Assembly: GCA_017893485.1 (NCBI GenBank)
Contig: CM030360.1
Span: 5,320,467 to 5,384,466, forward strand
DNA from: Hemerocallis citrina
Taxonomy: Eukaryota; Streptophyta; Magnoliopsida; Asparagales; Asphodelaceae
Direction of reading: 5' to 3'
DNA length: 64,000 nucleotides
Under the pieces are notes generated by a model. It was given only the letters and a program-made list of their open reading frames with translations. It had not been told where the DNA came from and searched no databases. Positions 21,888 to 33,891 of this stretch are shown in pieces. Made by a program: the position numbers and the translations under genes. The first letter of the stretch is position 1. The number at the start of each line of letters is the position of its first letter.

Positions 21888-23721
21888 GATGAGCGGAATA
21901 GGTTGCTCCAACTCAGAGATGACGTGGCTCAACTTTATAGACTAGAAGAACTCAAATGGCAATAGCGATCCAAAATTTTGTGGCTTAAAGAGGGATATGC
22001 AAATACCGCCTTTTTCAATCATGTTGTCAATGCCCGACGGAGGTCTAACCTCATTCATGCGATTCATTCAGAGTCAGGACTATTGCAAGGAGATAATGAT
22101 CTTATAGTGGCATTCCATTCCCTCTTCAAGAACCTTTTCGGTTGGAAAGCGGAGGTGAGATTCCCTCTTGTCTAGTCCTTCTGGCATGATTCTGCGAACC
22201 ACCTTGACCTTGATCTTAGCTCTCTGGATGCTCCCTTCATGGAAGGGGAAATTTGAGAGACAGTCAAGCAACTTGGGAAGGAGAAAGCTCCAGGTCCGGA
22301 TGGATTCCCAAACCTATTCTACCAGACCTTCTGGGAGGAAATCAAAGACGATCCCGTTAACTGGTTTGCCTAGTTCTTTCACCATAAGCTTAAATTAGGC
22401 AGAATAAATTATGCTGAGGTAGTGTTAGTCCCTAAGAAAGATGAGTCACAGCGGGTCAGAGACTTCAGGCCTATGAGCCTCCTTAACTACTCTGTCAAGA
22501 TTATCACCAAGACCCTCGCTAACAGAATAGGACAGGTGATGGACAGAGTCATCAGTTGTGAGCAAACTAGATTCATTAAAGGACATTGCATCTAGGATTG
22601 TATTTTCACTGCTTAAGAAGCTATTCATCATTGACATTTGACACATCTCAAATTCTAAAAGCTATCTCCTTAAACTGGACTTCGAGAAGGCATATGACAT
22701 GGTTAAGTGGGACTGTCTTATGAAAGCGCTTGCTGGTATTGGGTTTGGGGATAGGTGGATCAGATGGATCCACACCTGCCTCACTACCAGCAGGACTGCT
22801 ATCATGGTAAATGGGGTCTCGGGCCAGCCATTCCCGTGCAAATGGGGCTTCTGACAAGGGCACCCTCTATCCCCTCTTTTTTTCATCATTGTGGCAGACG
22901 TTTTGAGATCTACGATATCTAACTGCGGACGAGCTGGTCGGATCTTACCAGTGGCCAATGGTGCCAATTGCCAAAGGTGTTCTATCCTTCAGTATGCAGA
23001 TGATACTCTGCTATTTGGCAATGGCAACCTTCGGGAAACTACCATGTTTAAAGGAATTCTCTATTGTTTTGAAGCTTGGTCTGGCCTTAGAGTTAACTTC
23101 CACAAGAGTGCTCTTGTCCCCATTGTGCTACCCCCGGAGGAGGCACAAGTACATGCCATGATACTCAACTTTTCCATCGAAAACTTTCCCATTAAGTACT
23201 TAGGACTCCCGCTGAGGCCAGGTAAGCTCAAGAAGGCTGATTGGTTGCCTCTCAACGATCGGGTGGAGCACCGTCTTGCTGGATGGAAAGGAAAAGTTTT
23301 GTCCCTTGGAGGGAGAGTTGCTCTTATCAATGCTGTCCTATCTAATCTTCCAACATATTATCTGTCTTTCTTCGAAATGCCACGAGGAGTTATCCAGAGA
23401 ATTGATCGCATCCGCAAGAGCTTCTTATGGAAGGGTGCAAACCCTAATAGAGGAGGCTATCACTTCATCAGGTGGGAAAAAGCGTGTATGAAAAAGATGC
23501 ATGGAGGATTGGGTATTATTGACCTCCAAGATATGTATCTCACGCTATTGGGTAAGTGGTGGTGGAAAATCTTTAACCCTAATGGGAGGGTTGGCAGGAG
23601 TTTGTCAGGGCTTATCAGCATGGGAACGAGACGAGGAATCTGCGCTTCAGGGTGGGCCCACGTGTCTCCTGGTTCTGGGAAGGCATTGTTATGGCTTATG
23701 AGCCTTTCAATAGCTGTGTAA
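21888..23721 (+). pseudogene. LINE reverse transcriptase (broken)
   Basis: The reverse transcriptase of an L1-type LINE, with several stops and frame changes. Visible motifs in order: LWLKEGYANTAFFNHVVNAR, KAPGPDGFPNLFYQ, RDFRPMSLLNYSVKIITKTL, LDFEKAYDMVKWDCL, then the catalytic LQYADDTLLFGNGN at about 22989-23030, followed by FPIKYLGLPLRPGKL and WKGKVLSLGGRVALINAVL. The longest intact piece is 22891-23721 (276 aa). It would prime cDNA on nicked target DNA. Stops at, for example, 21963-21965, 22173-22175 and 22593-22595 show long-standing decay. The downstream part to 24106 (KWCGDHTLRDLFPDLYA, then SSIIWKANTPLKI) is the domain leading to the zinc finger. Confidence 0.88.
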
Positions 23722-24106
23722 CGTCGTTTATAGAAAATGGCAGACTTACTCGATTCTGATGGAATAAATGGTGTGGTGATCACACACTTAGAGATTTATT
23801 TCCCGACTTATATGCATGTGCTGCACAACCGCACTGCACGGTAGCCGCAGCCTGGAGAAGGAACTCCTGGAAGCCGGTTTTTAAATAGGCACTGGACTCT
23901 CGCTCTCAGCTCAGGTTTTTGGAGCTCCAAGCCCATATCGCAAATTCTGGGGTTCAATGCTTACATGGGCCCGATAGGAAAGCCTGGGGACTTTAAAAGA
24001 ACGGTTCCTTCACCGTTCATTCACTGTATAACCACATTCATTTCAGGGGATGTCGCCCGAAATGGTCCAGTATTATCTGGAAAGCAAATACCCCGCTAAA
24101 AATAAA

Positions 24107-27100
24107 TATCACGCCCCGCTTCTCAAAAATACGGAATACGAGCACATGACATTGGCCCAGCGAATGACTAACGTCAACCATAAGCTGTTTAATTGATCAA
24201 CTCAACAACATAATCAATACAGAACAAATGCGCAGGCAAAAATATTAATCTCATGAACAATAATACTTGGAATGAGACAATATAATATCCAAATACAATA
24301 ATAATATTCCAACATGGAAACAATAAAAAAATCCGGGACATAAGCCCAAAACAATAATAATCCAATCCAAGAAAATAAATACAAGTCTCAATACATTAAG
24401 TTTATTAAAGCAATAAGTAATTTAAAAGCAAAAATCTTCAAAATGTTTGTTCTCCAATTCCAGCAGGCAATTCTCCTTCATTACCTATATACACTTCATC
24501 TAAAAAAAAGAGAAAAATTGCCCTTAGAGCAAGTCATGGACAATAAGTAGAGAAAATAGGGAACAATGGAATAACGGTATAACAATAAATCAATGGATCA
24601 ATAGGAATCAATAACATAGCACGTTGATAATAATCAATAACATGGTAATCAATGCAACGGTGTAACAATGATTCAATATTCAATAACGGTAATCAACGAT
24701 TAATATCAATATCACTTAAATAATATTGGATACAAATAGGAACAATGATGAACAATATGCAATGTCGGTAATGTGTCAACCCTTATGTCTATTATTCATT
24801 TTAACTCCTAAATAATGCACGTACTACTGTGTCCCATGTGTGACGTACCACAGGTTCGATGCATACAATTAATTTCATTTTAGACTCAAGTGATGCACTC
24901 GGTAGATCATGTACTTGGAAATGGTAACGGTAAACACTATTCACCTTTCGGTGTATAAAACGGTCATCGGCAACGATACGGCACACGATAGATTGGGTTA
25001 CTGCCATAACCACAATCACACGATAAAACGGTAGCCGGAACGGTAGTTAGGGAAACACGGGCCCCTCCTCCAAGTACAATCACTACTTTGTTCACTACTT
25101 AAAAGTCAACCCTTAACCCCGGCTTGTTAATTATTTATTAATGCAACAACACAATTGCAATTAATGGACAATTCGGTGAACGATAGTATCAATAGGGAAA
25201 CAATAGGTTGATAACATGGGTAGGACGGTTAGAATAGTGAAAATAACTCATTGGGAACATGCAATGCAACATACATTTATTAATTCATGCAATAGTACAA
25301 CATAGGAATTATTAATTCATTAAAAAGGGGAATCTAAAATTCTGGATAGCAAGCGCAACCTGTACAAAAATACAGTTTTCTGCTGACTCAGAAATCAAAA
25401 GTTGAATCTGTCAGCAAATCTGGAAACTAGACTTCCATGCGGTTTCAATGCATACTTAAAGTTCAAATTCCGACAACAGTAGCTAGGTCAAACACAAGCT
25501 TCTTTACAGGTTTTATGCTCAGGCAGAATTTCGACATCTTGTTGTTTTAATTTTTGAATTAGTAAAAACTAAATATTAAATTTAGCAAAAATATAATCTA
25601 GACTCCTAAAAATGTTAAGCAAAAATCTGAAAATTTTTATAGAAAAATTTTATCATTTGATCAGCCTTTTTACTGTTTGAACATGAAAGGTACGAGAATC
25701 TGAAAATCTGAAATGTAAAAGCACAGCTGTAGTAAACCGGACATAACTTTTGCTAAAAAACTAGGAATTCAAAAATTCTGGATGTTATTGACAACTAGAC
25801 ACTCGGGGCTACATTTCATATTCAGAAATTATTTTATTTTAAGGTCATTTACTGGTTCAAAAACAGCGATTAAAGTTCAGGTCAGCATGCATGTACAGTT
25901 CTTAGGGTATTTTTCTTGAAAATAAATTAATTGCACATGTTGGGTATCGATTCTATAGTCAATAAATTGTGTAACTAGAATGATTGGTTTCCAAACATGA
26001 TAAATAAAAAATTAGAACACATACATATATAAGTCTAACATCAATCAATCATCACACGATCAAACAACTTACAAGAATAATTTATTTGTATCGTGACTAT
26101 TTGTGTAACCCTAATATCCATACTATATGATGTATGCAAGATTCAATACTTTTGGAATCAATTTGGCATGATGTCAAGAGTATTGAGGTTAGCTCGTGTA
26201 AACCCTCAATAGACCCAATGAAGAGATTAACAATGGATAATACGATAACAATGAGATCTACTTGCAAGAATTTCAATAACACTTGAATTTGATACAATTA
26301 GCAATTCAAGAGGACGGTGACTTACCTGTTAATCGATGAAAACAAATACCAAGAATAACGGGATAAGAATCCCGAAACAACGAACTCACGAACTAGTAAA
26401 TCCCTAAAGCAGCACGTGCAATATACGTGTAATCAAGTTCCAAGCAATAACAGCATTCAAAGACAGCCACAGCAACAGAGCACCCAAAGACTCAACAACG
26501 AGGGGGAGAGATAGCGCAGCCAGGGGTGGCGGCGCTAGCGGCTAGGGGAGACGACGTCGATGGCGGATGGTGGCCACGCGATCGAGCGGCATCGCACAGG
26601 GGTGGCGACGGCGGATAGGGGGATCAAGATTTTGGGGTTGATGGGTTTAGGGGTTTGATTCTTTGATAATGGCAAGAACAGGGGATTAGGAGGACGGGGT
26701 CGGGAATTGGGCAGTTGGGTGTCGAGGGGAGGCGCCGGGGAGTGGTTGACGGGAGTGGGGGTCATCGGAGGTGGGTAGTTCGCCGAAGAAGATGAGCTAC
26801 AGTAATGGGGTTTACTGTGTTGAACGGGAATTGAACGGGGAGAGAGAAAGTGGAAGGAGAGAGAATAGGAGAGAAATTAGGCGGCTAGGATTTTGATTTG
26901 TGTGCAAAATTAGGGTTTGCATTAAAGTAGTATTTATAGGGTACAATTAGGGTTCAATAATAGCGATTTTGGGTCAAGAATTCATCAAATTGGGTTTTAG
27001 GGTTCAATTGGGAGGTAGATAAAAAACAACAGGGTTCGAATAAAAATACCCACAATCAATTAAAAGGTAATAAGCTCAACAAGAGAAACTCCAACAAGAA

Positions 27101-27230
27101 GAACGAGAAATTTTCAAGAAATTCTTAATTACAAATAATTGAGAACGAAGGAAAATAGGTTTTCTATTCAATTGCAATTAAAAAGAAATACAAAAGGAAA
27201 AATTTGAAAATTACAGAAATGGAAGTTATA
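24107..27230 (-). repeat. 3' LTR of element B
   Basis: The left edge is TATCACGCCCCGCTTC, where an intact relative at 56916 reads the complement of TGTCACGTCCCGC, so the TG has mutated to TA. The right edge, GGAAGTTATA, abuts the polypurine tract. The part from 24545 on is repeated at 50764-53446. It contains a TATA site at 26931-26938. Confidence 0.82.
26931..26938 (-). promoter_or_regulatory. TATA box of B 3' LTR
   Basis: On the minus strand CCCTATAAATACTAC, a strong plant TATA context, about 290 bp into the LTR from its U3 end. The same site is at 53159-53166 in the 5' LTR, where it would drive the element. Confidence 0.65.
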
Positions 27231-27245
27231 ATCCTACCCACCTTA
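27231..27245 (-). other. Polypurine tract of element B
   Basis: On the minus strand TAAGGTGGGTAGGAT sits immediately before the 3' LTR. Confidence 0.75.
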
Positions 27246-27344
27246 CAATAAAATTTTATCCTCGAAATTTAAGCAAGTGGTAGTAGGGTAACCCCGAGGA
27301 ATAGAAAAGCACAAGAACTACTCAAAAAGATGGGGAAATCTTTG

Positions 27345-28221
27345 CTAAATCACACCCTCAAGCTCCCAAGTCGACTCACCGGGCGAGTGAGGATTCCAAA
27401 CAACACAAACTAACTTGATAACCTTATTCTTCAAAATCTTCTTCCACCGATCCACAATCGACACTGGATGAATCTCACAAGACAAATCTGGTCTAACCGA
27501 CAACTCCGAATAGTCAATAACATGACTATCATCCCGAACATACTTCCTGAGCTGAGACACATGGAAGACGTCATGCACTCCAGCAAGAGCTGGCGGCAAC
27601 GCGAGTCTATAGGCTACCTTGCCTACTCGCTCCACCACATCAACGGACCAATGAACCTAGGGCCCAACTTGCCCCCACCACCAAAACGAATCACACCCTT
27701 CCATGAAGAAACCTTGAGCAACACATGATCACCAACCTCGAACTCTAACGGTCGCCTGTGCGTGTCTGCCCATTTCCTCTACCTGTCCTGTGCTGCTTGC
27801 AAATGCTTCCTGATCTGGGACACTACATCAACAGTCTTTGTGATCAATTCTGGCCCCAAAAGCTTCCTCTCACCAATGTCATCCTAGCACACTGGTGATC
27901 TACACTTCCGACCGTACAAGACTTCATACGGAGCTGCTTGAAGACTAGCTTGATAGCTATTATTGTATGAAAACTCTACCAAGTGTAGATGATATTTCCA
28001 AGAACCTCCAAACTAAAGCACACAGGACCTCACCATATCCTCCAAGGTCTGAATAGTACTCTCTGATTGACCATTTGTCTGTGGATGAAATGCAGTACTG
28101 AACTTCAGCTTATTCCCAAACTGGTCTGAAGACTCTCCTAGAATTGAGATCCGAATCTAGTATCTCTGTCTGATTAATACTGACAGGAACACCATGCAAT
28201 CTCACAATCTCCTGCATATAC
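27345..28221 (-). pseudogene. Element B integrase C-terminal part and chromodomain
   Basis: Decayed end of B pol. Near 28130-28216 is [15 protein letters not shown], the integrase segment cut by element A. Further downstream in the sense direction are the core end (YNNSYQASLQAAPYEV, YGRKCRSPVC) and a GPY/F-like region, each broken by stops. The last frame (27638-27345, 97 aa) reads GKVAYRLALPPALAGVHDVFHVSQLRKYV, then a chromodomain (PVSIVDRWKKILKNK through GESTWELE). The gene is certainly dead. Confidence 0.85.
28217..28221. other. Target site duplication of element A, left copy (TATAC)
   Basis: TATAC precedes the A 5' LTR. The matching copy is at 47377-47381 after the 3' LTR. Perfect 5-bp duplication within the integrase of B. 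Confidence 0.95.
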
Positions 28222-28366
28222 TGTAACACCCCGCTTTGTACGATACCTGAATATATATATAGGTTTGTATATTGACTGTATGCGTGCACACGATTGCAGT
28301 GTTTTGTTTGATTTGGAGATCGTGGTATATGGTTAGGGTTACAGGACGGTTTTTGGGAGAGTTGCA
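28222..28366 (+). repeat. 5' LTR of element A, first part (before the copia insertion)
   Basis: It starts TGTAACACCCCGCTTTG and matches the first 143 bp of the 3' LTR at 43831. It stops at GTTGCA, where the copia element entered. The LTR continues at 37311. Confidence 0.95.
28362..28366. other. Target site duplication of the copia element, left copy (TTGCA)
   Basis: TTGCA here and at 37306-37310. The undisturbed site exists once in the 3' LTR of A at about 43970-43974. Confidence 0.96.
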
Positions 28367-28712
28367 TGTAGGGTTTCGAGGCCAAACGCAGCGAAAAAGA
28401 CAGATCCGAAACCCTAACCCTAGGATCCGTGTATAAGAATTGGCTAATAATGGAGAAATAAAATTTTACCTTTCGGAGCTTTCGAAGGCTGAAAGATGGA
28501 GGTTGCAATCACCACGCAGTCCTAGTAGCTAGATCCGCGTCTCTAAGGCAGTCCACACGAACGTCCGATCGTCCAACGATCAAGGGAGCCGGTACTAGCC
28601 GATGATCCTTGCCTCTCTCTCTCTCTCTCTTTTACCTCTCAACAGTTGAGCGGCTAGGGTTTCTGTGGAAACGGATTTGTCAAAGATCCACTTCAACTAA
28701 TACATCTCTATG

Positions 28713-28720
28713 TATTTATA
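28713..28720 (-). promoter_or_regulatory. TATA box of copia 3' LTR
   Basis: On the minus strand CCCTATAAATACATAGAG, about 1.18 kb into the LTR. It puts the transcription start near 28685-28695 and leaves an R-U5 of about 320 bp. The working copy is in the 5' LTR at 36122-36129. Confidence 0.75.
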
Positions 28721-28747
28721 GGGAGAGATAAGAGGTGGGCTTAATCG

Positions 28748-28865
28748 TAATCAGTTTGGCTTCTGATAAGACCAATCTGATTTGGTTTTATCATTTAAAT
28801 TCGAATTAACCATAATCAGTTTGGCTTCTGATAAGACCAATCTGATTTGGTTTTATCACTTAAAT
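28748..28865 (-). repeat. Tandem duplication upstream of the copia TATA box
   Basis: Two copies of a block of about 50-60 bp containing AATCAGTTTGGCTTCTGATA and ending GGTTTTATCA, separated by an AATTCGAATTA-type spacer. The block lies 30-150 bp upstream of the TATA box in the sense direction, like duplicated enhancer elements of other copia elements. The same pair is at about 36157-36275 in the 5' LTR. Confidence 0.75.
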
Positions 28866-29896
28866 GATTCGAATTATCCTTTAATTAATTAAGTCCAACT
28901 CAATTAATTAACTAATTTCGAATCACTTAATTTAAATTCCGAATTTAAACTAATACTCCTTTTAAACGTTCTAAGTGTGTGACCCTATAGGTTATTATTA
29001 CGTTGGCAATAATTTTATTATCTTATAATAAAATTATAAACAATGAGCGGCATCTAGTAATACATCATTGCTACCCAAGTAATAACAATAATTGGTGATT
29101 CAATTAAACCTTTCGTGATTAATGTTTCCATGTAATATAATCCTTTTAACCTTGATATTATAGATTAAACTAGAGGCATGGGACGTGTCATCCTCTTAAT
29201 AATTTAATCTTTATTTTCTTGATCGATGAGTAGACTATTCAAACAAATCAATATTTGAGCATGGCCATGCATTTCATAGTCTCACTCAAACAAGAGGCCG
29301 ATAATATCACTCCTAAAATTAGGAGGGTTAAATTCCCTCTAGATCATTCATATTTCTCACACGATTCATAATGAACCCAATAATTATCTTTATCATTACC
29401 CGATTAAAGATAACTTTTGATAGAATCAAAGTACATTAATTCTCGTGTAGAAATATAATGATTTCAGGTCAGAGGACCATTACACCATTATCACAGTGAG
29501 ATTACTTATGACACTTATTAATTCATTCCATGTAGAATCTCACAGTGGGTCTGTCCAGTACAATGTACTCTTACATTTACCTATGTATTGATTTTAGTAT
29601 CTCTATACTAATGACCCATGAGAAGTGGTCATCAATCAATCAACATACTAGTCTCAATGTATTATTACTGTCCTAATAATAATAATACTCGACTAGGGAC
29701 ATTTAAGATTATTATACTATATATAATCTCAAGTTCATATAGTTCGTATTAATAATCTAAGGACATTTATCATGCTAATAATTATATCGCAGTAAATACG
29801 AAGCATAATAAATTATTAATATATGAAAAGAACATAATGTCAATAATACTGATTACATAATATCATTGTATTGCCTCTAGGGCACCTACACTAACA

Positions 29897-29907
29897 ATCT
29901 CCCACTT
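29897..29907 (-). other. Polypurine tract of the copia element
   Basis: AAGTGGGAGAT on the minus strand, directly abutting the 3' LTR and only a few bases after the stop codon of the polyprotein. Confidence 0.92.
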
Positions 29908-29910
29908 GCA

Positions 29911-32900
29911 CTAGAGCCAATCACTCATGTATCGAATACCAATTGAACTAGTGTGACCCTCGTGCTTCTGCTGCGACAAAGCCTTAGTCAGTGGGTCAGC
30001 TACGTTATCATTAGTTTGCACTTTACATATATGTATATCTCCTCGTTCATTAATTTCACGAATAAGGTGATATCTTCTAAGTATATGTTTCGCCCTGGAG
30101 TGCGATCTTGGTTCCTTTGCTTGTGCTATGGCTCCATTGTTATCGCAATAAAGATCGATAGGGTCTACTATCGATGGAACCACACCAAGCCCTGTGATGA
30201 AATTTCGGATCCAAACTGCCTCCTTGGCTGCTTCGCAAGCAGCAATATACTCAGCCTCCATTGTAGAATCAGCTACTGTTTCTTGCTTTGAACTTTTCCA
30301 GCTTACAGCACCTCCGTTGAGACAAAACACAAAACCAGACTGGGATATAGAATCATCCTTGTCTGTTTGGAAACTAGAATCAGTGTAACCTTTTACCACT
30401 AGTCTCTCTTCTCCCCCATATACCAAGAATGAATCTTTAGTCCTCTTCAAGTACTTAAGAATATTCTTGACAGCTGTCCAGTGACCTTCACCTGGATTAG
30501 ACTGGAACCTGCTCGTCATACTCAAAGCATATGACACATCAGGACGAGTACATATCATTGCATACATGATAGATCCAATTGCAGAAGCATATGGAATCTT
30601 ACTCATGCGGTCCTTTTCATCCAATGTTTTAGGACTATTGTCACTCGAGATTGATATCCCATGAGACATCGGGACAAATCCCCTTTTAGCATCTTGCATC
30701 CCAAAACGATGCAGTACTTTGTCAATATATGTACTCTGATTTAGGCCGATCAATCTTCTGGATCTATCTCTATAGATCCTGATCCCTAATATATAGGTCG
30801 CCTCGCCTAAATCTTTCATTGAGAAATTTTTTCCCAACCAAGTCTTAACAGCCTGTAGAGAAGGTATGTCATTCCCGATAAGTAATATATCATCAACATA
30901 TAATACTATGAATGCCACGTGGCTCCCACTAACCCTTTTGTAAACACAAGATTCATCTTCGTTTTGAATAAAGCCAAATTCCTTGACTGTCTGGTCAAAA
31001 CGAATATTCCACCTCCTTGAGGCCTGCTTCAGTCCATAAATGGATCGACGCAACTTACATATCCTTCTAGCATCCCTTGGACTGACAAAACCTTCAGGTT
31101 GTGTCATGTACACATCCTCTTCAAGGCTCCCATTAAGGAAGGCTGTTTTGACATCCATCTGCCAGATCTCATAATCATGATAAGCTGCTATTGCAAGCAA
31201 AATCCTAATGGATTTGACCATAGCTACAGGTGAAAAAGTTTCATCATAGTCAATACCATGAATTTGCTTGAAACCTTTTGCAACTAACCTAGCTTTATAG
31301 GTCTGAACATTTCCATCCATGTCGATTTTCTTTTTGAAAACCCATTTGCACCCTATAGGTTTTACCCCTTCAGGTGGATCAACCAAAGTCCATACTTGGT
31401 TATCATACATGGAATCCATCTCAGATTTCATGGCTTCTAGCCATCTCTCAGAGTCAGGACTGTTCATAGCATCTTGGTAGGTGAGGGGCTCATCTTGATC
31501 TATGAGCATCATATCACCATTCTCTACTAAGAGAAATCCATAATATCTCTCAGGTTGATGGCGAATCCTACCAGATCTACGAACAATCTGTGTTTCTTGA
31601 GCAGTTTCATCTTGAATATTATCTTGAATATCCTGCTCAATTTCCAATTCGGGTTCAACATTATCTTGTGGGTCTCGAGCTTCATCGAGTTCTATTTTCC
31701 TCCCACTGATTCTTTTGGAGACTAGCTCTCGTTCAAGAAACACAGCAGTGCGAGAAACAACTATTTTGTTCTCGGTCGGATTATAGAAGAAGTAACCCTT
31801 AGTTTCCTTCGGGTACCCCACAAAATAACACTTATCTGATTTTGGTCCAAGCTTGTCAGAGATCATACGTTTCACAAACGCTTCACATCCCCATATTTTC
31901 ATAAATGACATGCTTTGACGTTTCTCAGTCCATATCTCATATGGAGTCTTTTGAACCGCTTTAGTTGGGACTCGGTTTAGTGTATATGCAGCCGTTTCTA
32001 GGGCATAACCCCAGAAACTTATTGGAAGTTCAGCATGACTCATCATCGATCGTACCATGTCCAACAAGGTACGATTTCTCCTTTCAGAAACCCCATTCCA
32101 TTGTGGTGTTCCAGGAGGAGTGAGCTGTGATACTATACCACACTCCTTTAAGTAATTCTTAAAGTCATGGCTTAAGTATTCACCTCCTCGATCAGATCGA
32201 AGAGTTTTAATACTTCCGCCTATTTGCTTTTCTACTTCAGCTTTAAATTCTTTGAATTTTTCAAAGGATTCAGATTTGTGTTTCAAAAGATACACATATC
32301 CGAATCTACTGAAATCATCAGTAAATGTTATGAAGTAATAAAAGCCACCTCTAGCCATAGAACGCATTGGACCACATACATCACTATGTATTAGTTCTAA
32401 TCGTTCGTTGGCCCTTTCACCTATTTTAGTAAAAGGAGCTTTTGCCATTTTACCAAGTAAACAAGCATCACATTCATCGTATGATTCAAAATCAAACTTA
32501 TCCAAAAATCCATCTTTATGTAGTTTGGATATGCGATTCTCATTTATATGGCCTAATCGACAATGCCAAAGGTATGTTTGATTTGAGTCATTTGCTTTAA
32601 GACGTTTATTCATATTATAGACGGGAGTAAGATCAAGATCTAGAACATATAAACCATTAAATAAACGTGCTACACCATAAGTTAAATCATTTAAAGCAAA
32701 AGAGCAACAATTGTCTTTTATTATAAACGAAAAACCCTTCTTGTCCAAACAAGAAATAGAAATAATGTTTCTGCAAATCGCAGGCACGTAATAACAGTTC
32801 TCAAGTTCTAAAATAAGCCCAGAGGGCAACGACAAATAATAAGTCCCTACGGCCAAAGCAGCAACCTTTGCTCCATTGCCAACGCGTAGGTCGATCTCTC

Positions 32901-33891
32901 CCTTTGCCAAAGATCTACTCCTTTGAAGTCCCTGCACATTAATACAAATGTGAGAACCACATCCAGTATCCAATACCCAAGATGTAGAAGTAGATAAATT
33001 GACTTCTATAACATGAATACCTGAATCAGAAATATTCAGAGATTTCACGTTCTTCAGACTTTCCAAATAAGCTGGACAGTTTCTCTTCCAATGACCTGGT
33101 TTCTTGCACCAGTGACAATCACCCTTATCAGGTTTAGCAACACCACCTTTAGGCTTGAGAGCTTTCTTGAAAGTGGGCTTGGAAGGAGCAACTGCATTAG
33201 ATCCAATCTTTTTCTTGCCTTTCCATTTCCCCTTTCCCTTAGCACCTTTATTGCCCACCATCATTATGGGAGCATTTTCAGGTGCCTTTTGCATGTTGGC
33301 TTCGGTAGTTCTTAACAGTGCCAACAATTCAGTGGGTGTTTTGTCTTGCTCGGTCATGATGAAAGTCATGATAAACTGGGCATAGTTGCTGTTCAATGAT
33401 TGCAAGATAATATCTATTTGAGCCTCTCGAGAAAGCCCGGAGCCCAAACGGTCTAGGTATTCAAAATACCCAATCATCTTCAGAACATGCGGTCCAACCG
33501 GGTTATTTCCTTGCTTGCAGTTAAAGATTGCTTTGTACGTATTGAACCTTTCTTGACGAGCCTGTACTTGAAACATCGTCTTAAGATGCTCAAGCATAGC
33601 ATAAGCATCCATATGCTCATGCTGCTTCTGAAGCTCAGCACTCATAGTTGCAAGCATGAGACAGGCAACGTCTGTCGCATCATCAATATGCTTCTGGTAA
33701 GCATTTAGTTGAGCACGAGTTGCACCGTCACCAGGATGGACCGGTGGAGGAATTTCAACAACTTGGAGCTTACGCTCCTGCCTGAGGACAATCCTCAAAT
33801 TCCTAGACCAGTCAAGGAAGTTTGTTCCTGTCAGCTTGTCCTTCTCAAGGACTGATCGCACGGAGAAAGAGTTGTTTGTGTTTTGTGCCAT
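29911..33891 (-). CDS. Copia Gag-Pol polyprotein, intact (1326 aa)
   Basis: One open frame holds all functions. Gag comes first (residues about 1-230: TGTNFLDWSRNLRIVL, ending in a lysine-rich tail), then a CCHC knuckle (CHWCKKPGHWKRNC, about 258-271), the aspartic protease (WVLDTGCGSHIC, about 304), integrase (zinc-binding HLGHINENRISKLH with CDACLLGK, core acidic residues in HSDVCGPM, FTDDFSRFGY and RSDRGGEYL, and WNGVSERRNRTLLDMVR), reverse transcriptase (YKARLVAKGFKQIHGIDY, DVKTAFLNGSL, catalytic YVDDILLIGN at about 995) and RNase H (GYTDSSFQTDKDD at about 1165, MEAEYIAACEAAKEAVW). The order gag-PR-INT-RT-RH defines Ty1/copia. The length is normal and no stop or frameshift is present, so it could be functional. 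Confidence 0.97.
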   Translation of the reverse strand: MAQNTNNSFSVRSVLEKDKLTGTNFLDWSRNLRIVLRQERKLQVVEIPPPVHPGDGATRAQLNAYQKHIDDATDVACLMLATMSAELQKQHEHMDAYAMLEHLKTMFQVQARQERFNTYKAIFNCKQGNNPVGPHVLKMIGYFEYLDRLGSGLSREAQIDIILQSLNSNYAQFIMTFIMTEQDKTPTELLALLRTTEANMQKAPENAPIMMVGNKGAKGKGKWKGKKKIGSNAVAPSKPTFKKALKPKGGVAKPDKGDCHWCKKPGHWKRNCPAYLESLKNVKSLNISDSGIHVIEVNLSTSTSWVLDTGCGSHICINVQGLQRSRSLAKGEIDLRVGNGAKVAALAVGTYYLSLPSGLILELENCYYVPAICRNIISISCLDKKGFSFIIKDNCCSFALNDLTYGVARLFNGLYVLDLDLTPVYNMNKRLKANDSNQTYLWHCRLGHINENRISKLHKDGFLDKFDFESYDECDACLLGKMAKAPFTKIGERANERLELIHSDVCGPMRSMARGGFYYFITFTDDFSRFGYVYLLKHKSESFEKFKEFKAEVEKQIGGSIKTLRSDRGGEYLSHDFKNYLKECGIVSQLTPPGTPQWNGVSERRNRTLLDMVRSMMSHAELPISFWGYALETAAYTLNRVPTKAVQKTPYEIWTEKRQSMSFMKIWGCEAFVKRMISDKLGPKSDKCYFVGYPKETKGYFFYNPTENKIVVSRTAVFLERELVSKRISGRKIELDEARDPQDNVEPELEIEQDIQDNIQDETAQETQIVRRSGRIRHQPERYYGFLLVENGDMMLIDQDEPLTYQDAMNSPDSERWLEAMKSEMDSMYDNQVWTLVDPPEGVKPIGCKWVFKKKIDMDGNVQTYKARLVAKGFKQIHGIDYDETFSPVAMVKSIRILLAIAAYHDYEIWQMDVKTAFLNGSLEEDVYMTQPEGFVSPRDARRICKLRRSIYGLKQASRRWNIRFDQTVKEFGFIQNEDESCVYKRVSGSHVAFIVLYVDDILLIGNDIPSLQAVKTWLGKNFSMKDLGEATYILGIRIYRDRSRRLIGLNQSTYIDKVLHRFGMQDAKRGFVPMSHGISISSDNSPKTLDEKDRMSKIPYASAIGSIMYAMICTRPDVSYALSMTSRFQSNPGEGHWTAVKNILKYLKRTKDSFLVYGGEERLVVKGYTDSSFQTDKDDSISQSGFVFCLNGGAVSWKSSKQETVADSTMEAEYIAACEAAKEAVWIRNFITGLGVVPSIVDPIDLYCDNNGAIAQAKEPRSHSRAKHILRRYHLIREINERGDIHICKVQTNDNVADPLTKALSQQKHEGHTSSIGIRYMSDWL

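Larger units (their letters stand above)
20406..24106 (+). mobile_element. L1-type LINE, 5' and middle part, interrupted at 24106
   Basis: Decayed non-LTR retrotransposon on the plus strand. It has an apurinic-type endonuclease (20903-21620) and reverse transcriptase (about 22200-23700). The sequence reaches a WKANTPLKI block just before 24106, then stops at the LTR of element B. The expected C-terminal zinc-finger part is found at 53447 on the other side of B in the same orientation, so this is one LINE split by insertion. Frameshifts and stops show it is dead. Confidence 0.88.
28367..29896 (-). repeat. 3' LTR of the copia element
   Basis: TG...CA ends, 1530 bp, nearly identical to 35776-37305. 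It includes a CT microsatellite at 28613-28631, a TATA box at 28713-28720, and a tandem duplication upstream of the TATA box. Confidence 0.96.

Noticed and set aside
28403..28424. Interstitial telomere repeat (AACCCTAACCCTAGG)
   Set aside because: Only two units, fixed in both copia LTRs; part of the LTR, not telomeric DNA.
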